Source of the DNA: Eudromia elegans
Taxonomy: Eukaryota > Chordata > Aves > Tinamiformes > Tinamidae
DNA: 64,000 nt
Reading direction: 5' to 3'
Assembly: GCA_003342815.1 (NCBI GenBank)
Contig: PTEX01000012.1
Location: forward strand, 3,863,880-3,927,879
The notes under the pieces: generated by a model
Seen by the model: only the letters and a program-made list of their open reading frames with translations
Told to the model about the DNA's origin: nothing
The model's database searches: none
Made by a program: the position numbers and the translations under genes
Part shown: positions 1 through 11,961 of the stretch, one piece after another
How positions within the stretch are numbered: position 1 is the first letter of the stretch
How the letters are laid out: every line of letters starts with the position of its first letter

Positions 1-12
1 TTTTTTTTTTTT
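1..12. repeat. poly-T tract at window edge
   Basis: The window opens inside a run of at least 12 T. Its full length and context lie outside the window. Confidence 0.8.
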
Positions 13-2871
13 CTCCTAAGAAATAAAAGCTATTTAACTGCAAAAGGAAGCTGCTTTTAAAAAAGGGAAAATAGACCTCTGGGATATGGATTCATGGAGG
101 TAGAATCTTCAGTTTATAAAGGCAAGGATGAAATGCAAATATCTCCGTGCACAAGTAATACACTGCCAATGTTATTAAAACTATAATCTGGGGAAAAGAA
201 CTGTTAAATAGTATGTAATACACAATACTTAGGAAAGTGTTGCATGTTGACTACTTTGTCATTATTTAAGATCCTAAATTTGAAATTTCGTACAGTGTCT
301 TCAATTGGGCACTCCTCAATCAAACCCACAAAGGAAATATTACTAGTAACAAGCACAGAAGCAAAGTCCTTTGAAGATAAACAGAGTTATTTCATTCCCA
401 GTAGGACTCAAAGGTGTCATATTTGTAAAATAAACAAGGATGAAATTACAGAAATTGCCTGCAGTATTATTAAGCGGATATTGTATTTCTCTAAAATGCT
501 GTACAGGTTTTAGTGAGTAGCATCTGTGGACTTCAGGCATATATGGTAGGCAGATGGAAATGATCAACTGTAACATCTCCAAAGGGGCCTTTGTGGTGCA
601 TCAGACCAGTGAATCATGAAATGAGAAATGTGTATGCAGCAGACCCCAGAAACTCCACACTAAGTGAACAAAAAGGCTTTCAAGTGGGTATTTTCAAGAA
701 TAACACAAAGTGTAAGAAATACACTGTAGCCACTTGACTAACACTTTAAAAAAGTAGCTTCAAAATGTGTGATACTTTATTCATCCATGGTTGCAATTTT
801 CAGCGCAGAGCCATAAAATTATTACAAGGTCAATATCAGATATAAATGAAAAGATTGAAATGCTGTAGCAGATATTATATTTAATATGAAGTCAGGTAAG
901 TTATTTGCCATTTGGCTGTAAGCTGTGTAAACATTCCATAAGAACAGACACACAGCAAATAGTAAACTGAAAATCATGTTGTTTTCTTATGAACCCAAAA
1001 GGGCCTGCAACGTTATATTTTGTTGCAGTCTTAAAAGTTAGTCCTTTCTGCTCATTTAATTTATATTTAAAATATTATTGATGTTGTATTTTGTATCTAG
1101 ACAACACTCCCTAGGGACATTTAATGTCTCCCTATGTCTCCAACTTCCTCCTTTACTTAGTTGGATAGGTGTACAGATTTTGCAACAGCCACTGAAAACC
1201 CTCCTTCTATTTTATCAGTTCACCCAGAGGAGAATAAATGTGAGGTCTCAGAACTGCTGTCCCTTGCCATCACTTAGTGGCCACAAACACTTCAGTTTGA
1301 GTGTGTTTATTGTTATGTTTCAATGTAATTTCCCTTCTTAACGCAGGGATGACCAATTTCATCATGACCGTAAGCTGATTTGACATACCAGGTTAAAGTG
1401 CCCACAACAAGGTTGGTGTCTTTGGGACATGTAATGTACATGATGAACCATAGCTAGATTGACATTGGATCAGATACATTTTTGACTGTGTGCAGGAAGC
1501 TCCCATGAGCCAGACTGAGCTGATCAGGTTTGTCCACAACAGAGTGCTCTTGTAATATTGAGTCAAGATGAGTAGAAACTAACAAGAGTTTGGGATGCAA
1601 GAGCTCTCTCTATGGCTGGTTTTGATATCTGTTTTCTCCTGAGGTAGCACTGATTGGGCTAGAGAAGTAGCACAAGTCTGATAGTTAGACTTCGTGCTTG
1701 ACTGAGGCATGCTCCATTCTCAGCAGGAACACCCTGAAGAAATCTGTAGAGCAGCTGGTTCTCAGTGAAGGTTTTCCTGCTCAAGTAAATTTGCAGCTCA
1801 GCAGCCATGAATATGCCCTCTCAGCTAAGCTAGAAGTCATAATGAGACCTTAAAAGTCAAGAAGATTCTCTCAGCATACTTTAGTTATGAACATTCTGCA
1901 GCAGAAATGTATGGAAAAGCTACCTGGCTGTTTTTAGGCAAGACCAAACGAAAAACTTGGTTGTGTTGCCGTGTACATACCTGGACACTGTGAGTGGCCA
2001 CTGAAGATTTAAGTGCAATAAATGGCCAAGATAAATTTTAAATGGTCAGTTTAGAAACGATGGAATAGTAAAGCCATGGAGTTCATTATGGCTAATTTTT
2101 TTCTAGCTTTTTTCTAAATTGAGTCCTATTTCCAAATTCTTCCTATATAGAAGCAGTGTTTCAAAATCATAGCTCTTGAGAACACTAAAATGAGAAAGAC
2201 TATGAAAAAAATATTCCTCCATCTAAGCCTTAAAAGTAAGGAATCCGTGCATACATTTTACATCAGTGTAATTTTGTTTTGTAATTTAATATGCTGTAAT
2301 TCTCCAACGTATATACCAAAATGGGTTACTACCTTACTATGGGCAAAAGGAACAGGCCTTATATTGCCAAGCCAACAATTTAGTGTTAATGTTGTTAAAA
2401 ACTCGTCCAAGCAAATAGAAAAAAGAAAACCATTACAGAAAAGGTCTCAATAATAATACAGCAAAAACCATTATACATACTTCCTAGTATCTATAATTTT
2501 TTCTACTTTCATACTCACACCCTACAGTCCCTCCAGGTCCTAAGGTTGTTGGGTTAGTGTGGGATGGTGACAATGAGCCATCACTGTCCCAAGTCCATTT
2601 CCACAAGGTGTACGATACTGCTCCCGTTGGTAGTTTCTTCCTCCTCCTTCTCAAGTGTGTTTGGTGCTACGGTATAAGCTTCTAACACAATCTGCACCTT
2701 GATCTTTCTTCTTTGATTTGCACATTATATCTTCACATACTAAACATAGTGGATTTTGCATATGCTAAATAGATTATTCTCTTTCTTAGCTTGTAAGCTT
2801 AGTACAAAGTCTGTGGTTGTTACTAGCAAAGACGTTACTGTTTATCCTGAACTCAGGTTCAGCTGGCTGAA

Positions 2872-2906
2872 CAGAATAGAAAAATAGAATAGAAATAGAA
2901 TAGAAA
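2872..2906. repeat. short imperfect (GAATA)n microsatellite
   Basis: AGAATAGAAA-type words repeat several times with one-base slips, giving an A/G-rich tract of about 35 bp on the + strand. Confidence 0.75.
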
Positions 2907-5900
2907 ACCCTGGACAATGAAAGGTATGTAGAAAATATTGAAGATGCCTTAGGCATTTTCAGGTAATTGATACATTTACAAATACAGGCATTTTTGTAAT
3001 TGCCTGGTCGAAAAGCACTGATATATGAAAGCTATACAATGTTATATGCCAAAAAAGAATCGTCTTACATGTCTTTTTGTAGACTTCCGTAGCGTTGGAA
3101 GCAGATACACCAAGGTCAGAGACTGTTCGTCATTCTACATGATAGGTTGAGTGTGTCAGGTCTGCATCCACGGTGATATCTACAAGGTCAAAAGATAGAA
3201 ATTTGGCTGATTGCACATTCATACACCTGCAGAGAGAAATAAGTCTACAAGGCCTGTTATGGATTTGCAGAAGGGTTTTCTGCTTTTTACGACTCGTATT
3301 TTATTTTTGTTAGAACTTTAGGCCAAAGTTTATTAAACATTTTGTGAATGTCACAGGCCTTAATTTTTACAATATCCTTCCCACAATGTCTTTCTAATGT
3401 AACATATTCAAAGCATTTGTGGTAATTTGGACATGTCAACATTTTTTTTCACTCCTTAGGATTTTTTGTTTAATTTTCATTTCCAAATAAAAGAGGCAAT
3501 CAAACTCCTTACAAAATTGAAATGATAAATTTCAATCATAACTAACAGCACAGAAGGAGTAAGACAAGGGCTCACCAGCTGCTTATGGCAGTTGACAATG
3601 TTCAATTGCACTCTTGGCAAAAAGATATATACATCCCAGAAAGGAAAATTAAAATCTTGATATGAGAGATTTTTCTCTTGCCAATACTAATCTTTGTATT
3701 TTACTTTATTTTTTTTTTCAATACCACATAAGTTTTCTTTCTAGTCCAGAAGTGACTTGTATATGACTCTATAGGTAAAAGGCATGTACATCATACCGTA
3801 GTACCTCCCTGCACTTTGAGTATCATGAAGATAAAAATTTGACAGATTTTGATAGCACCGAAATAAGTTGCTGAAAAAGAATCTAAAAAAAAAAGAAAAA
3901 GAGAACAAAATTTTATACAAAAACAAATGAAACTGGCAAGATCTAGCTGTTTAGTTATGGAAGTAATTTTCTTCTGTGATCAAGTGCTTTCTGTGTCTCA
4001 ACAAGCTTTAATTCTCCTCATGCCTTTATTCTTCATTTTAGGAGTAGCCAGGACTAATCTGTTCCCTTTTTTCCTCTAAAGATTTATGGTAGATAGTTGA
4101 TGATCCTTTCAACTAATCCACATTTTTAACATTTGAAGAATATTCTCCCAGCAACGAAGGAAAATATAGTCTTTCCATATGCAGCAACTAACGGGGAGAG
4201 GCTCTTCTGAAGTCATTATGTTTTTATATCTAAGCACTTTCAGCCTCTACATAATCCTGAGTTTCCTCAGTGTCAAAACGTTCGGGTTTTACAACAGATC
4301 TTGATAGCAGATCACTTGGTTTGGAGATGCACAGGAATAGGAGAGCTGATTGTTTATTTTAGGAAACTGCCACTGTGTAGGTGTTTCAAAAGAATCTGAA
4401 GTATTTTCTTCTTCCAGTTCTAGCCTTAGTATTTTGAAGGCATAATTTAGAAAGCCACTGTTCAAGGGGGAAGAACAAATTCAAATCAGCCAGTGCTAAT
4501 AGCATATCATCACCATCTGCAGTAGATCCTGCCTGTTTATTCAGCAATATGGCTCCTGCACAAAGTCTGTATGCCCTTGCTTGAGCCCTCCAGAAGGTGT
4601 AGCTCACTCTCTTGCTTATTTGGAATCTAATTAATCATTATAGTCTTGGGGCACTTGCCAGTCATTTGATGACTGTGTGAGATTTCACTGTGAATTTAGA
4701 AAAACAATAAGCTCAGAACTCTGATGCTTCAGGGCCTCAAGGAGCAATCCATAGGCACAATAAAATCCATTTTCTGTAATCCAGCTGGTTATCTTGTTTT
4801 GCTCAGAGAAAGGCATTTGTGAGCATTCACCACTTTAAACGTAACGCCCATTTCTATTGTTTCACTATCACTAGAAGTGAGATACCACAAGCTTTTCAAC
4901 TGTGTGTTTTTAAGGCTGACCCACTTAATCTCCAAAGAAACGTAGGGTCATTTCTCCACTTGATATAAGCACATAACTCCTATTATGCTAAAGGCAGTTT
5001 TAAGTATGCATATTATTGACCCCTTCTTTTTGAGTATCAGCTAATATTCTTAAGTGCCAAAGGTTCTATTTCCTAAAATCCCTATTCTTGATCTATTCTC
5101 ATATTCGCAAAATCCATTTTCATTCCTCACACAGTATCATATTCAATTTGTTCCTACTTTTTTGTTAACAAGAAAAATGAAGCCAAGGTTATTGAAGCTG
5201 ATACAAATAAAAGGTTTTGCTAAAAGCCAATTGCTTCATGGATAAATCCTTTTGTACTAATAAAAAGTCAACAGTTTACATCAAGATTCTTATATTATCA
5301 TATTTGGAACTTGTCAAACTGCATTATTGTAAAAACATCTTTGAAAATCTTCTCTTTCTGTCACGGTGTTCTAAAGATAGATGCCTTAGTAATAAAACCT
5401 TATTTGATTAAATAATTAAGCCCTTGTCAACCATAATTAAACACTAGCTCTTAACAGAACTCTAATTATTTCTGCTTAGATTTCTCAGGTTGCACAAACT
5501 ATTCTTCCTTCTGTAAAGTACAGAGACTATTAATCTGATTTAGCCTTGTGTTTTGTTTACTTTGCATCTCATAAACTGAGTTGTCATAGTCACTGGAGCT
5601 GAGAATCTTAAAAATTTGATATCTACCATCATAATATTTTTTCATGTGTAAATTTTACGGTGATTTCCTATGAGATTCTAAGCTCAATTAAAGGTGAAAA
5701 GTTAGAGCAATTTTTTGTTTACAAAAATTTAAAAGCAATTCAATCCATGGATCCCATATAAAAGAAAAGGAAAATGTTGAGATCTGTAGTTACGTTCAGC
5801 TAAATGAAAGAGGATGTTTAAAGTAAAATTTAATTTCAAATAAGACCTGATTATAAAATCAGAGAATGGATGATAACTTATCTTTATGATTTCAGATTTT

Positions 5901-7029
5901 CTGTACCTATTAATATCTATAATGTTCAGTGACAAACCATAGTTGTAGAAGTTGCCCCACTATCACAGAGGTAGAAACAATTCAGTGTTGCAATACAGGC
6001 TAAGGCAAGCAGGCACCCCAACTCTGCCTCTACCCCACTAAAGGGACTTGGAAAGTTGAAAATATCCAGAGCTGTCAGAGTTGCATTAAGGACACCACAT
6101 GCTTTTTGTACTACACTTTCAGATAAAGCCCCTATCCAGAAAATCCAGAAGGTCAGCTCAGATTTTCCATGGAAGTTTTTCTACTAGCAAAAGGATATTG
6201 TGGATGAGGACACTTTCCCAGGTAAGTACAGCAGCTGCAGAGCTGATTGAGCAATGGACATGGTACCAGCTGATAAGAGGAAGCCTGATTCTTAACATGG
6301 AGATTCAACATTTAGCTGACCCAGGGCAAAATGAAGTTTCCATATTCAGCCATGGGGACCATCACTGAGCAAGGACAGAAACCAGAACTTAAGGCCTTCT
6401 CTCATTAAACTCTGGGTCTTCCAGACTATATGAAATATTTAGATTGGATGTTTTTCTCTAAAAGACCCTTTTCAGCTTTAATTAAGCTTCCCTTTCAAGC
6501 ATGCCTGCTTTCAGAACATATCCAGTGGTGTCAGGCATTGCAGATGCAAATCTGAAAAAGAATAAGTAAAACTCTACATTTCATATACCATTTGAAAAGG
6601 CCATTTTCCCCACTTTTTCCCACTCTAATACACAATAAGGTAAGACTGTAACAGTTTGGAGCATAATCTCTAAAAATACTGAAGACCGTCTCCAAAATGA
6701 AAACAAAAACCTGTTTCATCTTACTTTAGAAATGACATTGTTTCAAAATAATGTTACAGCCTGCCATTGGCCATGGGGAAAAAATATGACTACAAGCAAA
6801 AATTATCTTTTAACTGATGAAGCCTATACAATCTGTCCTACATCCCACATAATTTGTTCATTCGCCTCTGCTTCCCGCTCATACATCTCAACGAAAAGGA
6901 CCACTACATGTTAAAAAACATGCTTATGTGGCTTATTTGGGCAGACTTCATGTCTCAAAGGAGAACTTGCAAGACTATACAACTTCAAAGTGATATGATA
7001 TTCCTCATATAATTCCACGGCCTTTTATG

Positions 7030-7071
7030 AAAAAAAAAAAAAAAAAAGCAGAGCAATGGCTTTTTTTTTTT
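7030..7071. repeat. A18 ... T11 inverted homopolymer pair
   Basis: A run of 18 A (7030-7047) is followed 13 bases later by a run of 11 T (7061-7071), so the strand can fold on itself. The sequence before the A-run does not look like a processed cDNA, so I do not call it a retrocopy. Confidence 0.8.
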
Positions 7072-7907
7072 CTGCTCAAACTTCTGTACAGAAGAACACG
7101 TGAATGTAAGAAAGTTGAAAGGAAATGGTATTACGCAAGCTGTTTATTTCTGCACAGCATTGGCATGATAAGCTATTTTGAGAACCTCTTTTAATCAGTT
7201 ATGGGAAAAACCAAATGGGATAAAGTGAATAGCTTCATGGATTATACTCAAGATAAAAAGAAACACATAAAGGCTAACACCTCTATCTGATTGTATTTCA
7301 TCTACTTGAACAGCAAGGAGATTTTGGATATACGGAGAGATTGACTGATGATAAAGTCAAGTGATTGACCAATTCAGAATTAAAAATGGGACTGTTTTCT
7401 TCAGATATGATCCCTTCAGCACAAAAAAAAATATAACTAATACTGCAACAAATTCTTGTTATGCTACATCTCATTTATAAAAAACAAGTTTCCTTGCTGT
7501 TTTCAAAGTCATATGAAATTGTTATTGCAACCATAGATGTAATATGAAGTAGGCAAGCAGATGTAAGCAGAATTCTGTAGTTAAGGTACAGATAGTGATG
7601 CATGGAAAGAGATGCCAAAATACAGTTCCTTCAACTGTGATATTTCTTCTTTGTTTGTTGTATGAATGCTAAAACTACGATGAATCACAACTTAGTCCCA
7701 AGATGTTGAGTAAGCACGGCTTCAAAGTGGGATTTCAAACTTTCCTGTAGCTAAAAAGGTGCATATTGCAAAAATGCAAATTCTTTAGGCTTTCAGTCAG
7801 GAACTGATTAAAACAACTGCTCCTATGTGATGCATTAATCATCGGACAATAGTACAAAGAGTGTAGGGTGAATGCCTAGCCACTAGGGCTAAGAAATGGA
7901 CGTAAAA

Positions 7908-8372
7908 GAGACTATGGAATGTGTCCAAGGAAGGGCAACAAAGCTAGTGAAGGGGTGGAGCATAGGCCTTACAAGGAGCGGCTGAGGGAGCTGGGGTTAT
8001 TTAGTCTGAAGAAGAGGAGACTCAGGGGAGTCCCTATTGCTCTCTACAGGTACCTGAAAGGAGGTTGTAGTGAGGTGGGGATTGATCTCCAGAATAACTA
8101 CTGACAGGACAAGAGGAAATGGCCTCAAGTTGCATATGGGGAGGTTCATGTTAGACCTTAAGAAGAATTTATATATGGAAAGAGTAGTGAAGCATTAGAA
8201 CAGGCTGCCCAAGGAAATGGTGGAGACACCATCTCTGGCAGTGTTTAAGAAACATGTTGAGGTGCTTAGGGACATGGTTTAACATACATAGTGTTGAAGA
8301 TTTCAGGGTTGGACTTGATGATCTTGAAAGTCTTTTCCAACCATTACGATTCTGTTATTGTGTGATTCTATG
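7908..8372 (+). mobile_element. CR1 LINE, old 5'-truncated copy
   Basis: This is the 3' end of a CR1 non-LTR retroposon in + orientation. Seen directly: the CR1 C-terminal coding signature, for example peptide [17 protein letters not shown] followed by [13 protein letters not shown], as in the end of the CR1 ORF2 reverse-transcriptase protein. Further along come the nucleotide words for 'aggctgcccaagg' and 'ggttggacttgatgatctt'. The copy ends in the degenerate 8-bp tail ('gattctgtta...gattctatg'). Only the last few hundred bases of the 4-5 kb element are present, as is usual for CR1. The reading frame is closed by substitutions soon after the conserved block, so the copy is dead and fairly old. 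Its 3' UTR differs from the copies at 14641 and 31793, so it belongs to a different CR1 subfamily. The 5' boundary is uncertain by about 10-15 bp. Confidence 0.92.
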
Positions 8373-10154
8373 TTAGAGCAACTACATTGTGAAAAGGGGT
8401 GTGCAGCATCTAGAACCTAGCACGCCAAAGATATACAAGATGAATGCCATTATCCGTGTCTCTTCCTTGTCCAGGCCAACAGAGACTCATCTAAGAGAGA
8501 ACTGTCCCTTGATATGAGGACAGTTCTGAGCAATTCAGTGTGGTAGTGTCAAAAGTGTTGAGAGACCCAATTCTCAAAGGAGCTCCAGGAATAACTGGCC
8601 CAAGAAATTTCCAAGTTGTTGGGATCATGAGGTATTAAGAAGGATATCGAAATCCAATAAACCCTCCTCCCACTCCTCTTCTACACTCTGTTCCATTAGA
8701 AGCTGGATATAGGAGACAACTTTTTCCATCTCTCCACACAAAGCATGCTATAAGCATCCCAATGCAGGGGAGCATCTCAGACCTGCACTCTGGTGTTCTG
8801 CCTTCACAGGAGCTGCCCACCCTGACACAGATAGCTCCTTGCAGTGGCACAATGTGCGTGAATTCCCTTTCCTGATCAATTAAGCCATCTTTATGCTATA
8901 AATCTATTTCATTAATCATTGATGTTATTAATTTTACCCTACAGTTCTCTGAACAAGAGTAGCTTAGAATATAATAAACTTATTTTCTTGTGAATAATAC
9001 AGCAAATAAAGTCATTTGCAAGCTATAATGCATAAATCCCAAGCAATATAACTCCTCAACCCTTCCCTAGACATCTACTTGGTATTCTGGTAAATCTTAT
9101 ACATAGAAAATAAAATACAAGGAATAAAGGAAAAAAAATACATTGGTATCATGTACATAGAAGCCACATTTTATTTTTGGTGTTATATTGAGGCAAACCA
9201 GTAGTCATCCCAGTGAAGAAAACTGACTGCTCTCAGATACACTGGTATTAACCTGAGCAGAGCATAGTCATTGAAATGACATCTGAAAGTAACATCTGAA
9301 AAGGGGGTTATGGTGGACCAGATCATCTCTAAAATGTTAACAGTTAATTAAGCAGAAGTCAAATCCCATGTCTTGGTCTAATTTCTGAATGTTCATTCAA
9401 TAAAATACGTTATTTGTACTTCATATATTACCTTTTCACTTGGGGAAAAAAAAAGGTATGTCCTTAAGGAAAAGTTGACTTATTTTCACTTGCTTATTTT
9501 AAATTTAAAATCCTTAACAGTAGCAAAGAGAACTGAGTAGCTGATAAAACATTCGAGACCAAAGGGAAAACATCTTTCCATACCACCAATATTTTTAGTT
9601 TCCCATGGTTGATTTACATTTCCCCTATCAGACACCTTTAAAAGAACATGCCAACAGAAAAGACTAGTGCTCTACGTTCATGTAAAGTTAAATTTGTTGT
9701 GAAACATCCTACTAAATACAAAGCTCTGAGATGCAGTATTCATCTCAGATGTGGAGTGTGTAACTCCAGTCAGCCTTTGGAAAGCCTGGGAGAGTTTGCT
9801 GGGGGAGGTGGGTGTACAGGTCCTACAATGAAAAGGCTACTGGAAAGCACCTCTTACAGAACTCATGGTAGGATCCGGTCCCAGGTGAGACCATACAGAC
9901 CTGGTCCTAGGTCATGCATAAATGCATAGGGCACTTCCAACATGGAAGAGATAGTTTGCAGAGGATTAATGCAAAGCCTAGATTTCTAAGGGAGAGTGGC
10001 AGAAAAGGCCATTGTCACCCTTTGAATTACAGCAACTAATAGGAAGTAGTTCTCAAACCTCCATCAGCCTTGGCTCAAGGAAGCTCAGCCTTTGCCATCA
10101 GAGTCCTGGCACACAAAGCAAACAGAAGCATAGTTAGCATGCAGCTCCCCTAAA

Positions 10155-10180
10155 GAAAACTGTAGAAGTCTACAGTTTTC
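10155..10180. repeat. perfect 12-bp inverted repeat, 2-bp spacer
   Basis: The left arm GAAAACTGTAGA (10155-10166) and right arm TCTACAGTTTTC (10169-10180) are exact reverse complements separated by only AG. Extension fails on both sides (A versus C). No transposon or target-site duplication is recognised around it, so the origin is unknown. Confidence 0.95.
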
Positions 10181-10886
10181 CAGGTCATTCTGGACAATCT
10201 ATATTAGTGAGTTTTATAAGCACTTGTATAGTGATAGTTTTTCCACTCACCCAGCAATGCCTTTTTGTCAGTGTATCTTTCCACACTGGAGCAAACTATG
10301 AATACTGAGTGGCAGGTCCTTTCTTTTTATAGCCAAGTCTATTCTTGGCTGTTCGGTGAGAGGACAATTGAGATTCAATAATATGCCTGAAATCACTGGG
10401 TGCATCATAGAGATTCGCTCCAAAGAAGAGCTCAGTAAACAGCCTACTCATGCCGTGCCCTTAATATGTCCTTCCCTACTGCAGTACAGCCTGAGAGGAG
10501 GCTATTTTCACCAGTGGATTATCATCTCCTTTTATGATTTCCAAAAAGTGGTGGATCTCACTATGGAATGTCTGAATATACCAGGAGTAGGTAGTGAAAA
10601 AGACATGGGCGTGCTACTTTTTACAGCAAGAGCCCTTGATTACCACAGTGGTTCGATTGTTGTTTGGTTGTTTGGTATTTAACCAATTATCTCTGTTTTT
10701 TTCTCCAATCACTGTGCATTTATAAAAAGAAATTAGTAGACAGGAGGTATCGTCATCTTTTCAGATGCTCTGTGAATTCAGGAGTCTTCTGCTTCCACAG
10801 ACGGGCTGCAGGTATAAATGATCTCTCTTAGCCCAGATTTCAAAATAGTTTTCTTTCTGCTTGGTACAGCAGTCCTATGGAACATT

Positions 10887-10950
10887 TTATATATTTTTCT
10901 GTATATATATATACGCATATTATATATGTAATATGTATGTATATAATCCA
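10887..10950. repeat. TA-rich simple repeat
   Basis: TATATATA words with interspersed TATG and ACGCATAT make a low-complexity tract of about 60 bp. Confidence 0.75.
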
Positions 10951-11198
10951 GTGTAATCCTTAGATCTCATTCATTCTTGAAGGGCTTCATTATCCAACTG
11001 CTGAAACTGAAAGGAGAATGTGACAATCTGAGAACAAATAAACTACTTATTATTAACAAATCTACTGGTACAATAGCTTTAATATTTAGCACAGCTTAGT
11101 AAACTGAAGACACTTCTCAGTTCTTACAAGCATGGAAAGCTTTTTCTTTGCAGTTAAATGAAACTCCCTCAAACCTTTTTGGAAGGTTGTTGCATAAA

Positions 11199-11226
11199 AT
11201 AACGTCAATAAGATAACGTCAATATA
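11199..11226. repeat. 14-bp tandem duplication
   Basis: ATAACGTCAATAAG is followed directly by ATAACGTCAATATA, two copies differing only in the last two or three bases. The pattern fits a simple replication slip. Confidence 0.85.
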
Positions 11227-11945
11227 AGTTATGCTTTTTTTTTTTTTGTCATAATCAAGCTCTTATATCAGAAGATCTTAGTTATAGTAACATTTGATGT
11301 ATCAAATTCAGTGTCTATGGAAAGCATTTTGGTTAGAAAGTATTCAGCAAGGAAGAAGCTGAAATGCAAACCTCAGCTGATGCCTCTTTTAATTAAAAGA
11401 TAAAATATTGCTAGAGGTGACTGATCTTAGGTTGCTGTGTCACTAGTAAGATAAAACCAGCAGAGCTGTTTTTAAAGTGACTCATGAAAATGTTTTCTTC
11501 CTACTCATTTTGTTTTCAGGATATTATTTAAAAAGAAAACATTTATTCAGAAAATTCAGTGTATTTGATTAATAGACCGATGGATTTTGTCATGCAGCTT
11601 GTCTCCTATACAGCCGTGACTTCAGAGCAGCAGTACCCCAATCTACATGGCAGTCCACCGTTTGGTTTAACCCCTCCCTGGAGTTACCAGTGAGAGTGGC
11701 ACTTGGATTAGGACTGCAGAGCTGCATCACTATCCAAAGATTCAATTTTTAGCCTCTTTCTGGTGACTATCAATGAAAGATAGTAGTTAACAGAGTTGTG
11801 ATTTAGATTACATAAATCTGTGGGTGGGGGCATGTGTTCTGAACACTCTAGAGTGTGCTATTGAATTGTGGTGACAAATAAATGAGGACATTTAAAATAT
11901 TGTCATCCATGATTTTGCTAATGATTTTGTTATATGAACATAACC

Positions 11946-11961
11946 TTTTTTTTTTTTTTTT
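11946..11961. repeat. poly-T tract
   Basis: A run of 16 T. No adjacent reverse-strand cDNA-like sequence is seen. Confidence 0.85.

Larger units (their letters stand above)
13..7907. other. unique AT-rich DNA, no gene seen
   Basis: I see no exon, RNA gene or recognisable transposon here. Open frames are short (under 95 codons) and their translations resemble no family I know. The block holds a short A-rich (GAATA/GAAAT) microsatellite near 2872-2906 and an A-run/T-run pair at 7030-7071. A stretch at about 4380-4720 mixes TAATTA-type words with otherwise complex sequence and could be conserved non-coding DNA, but this cannot be shown without an alignment. Confidence 0.6.
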
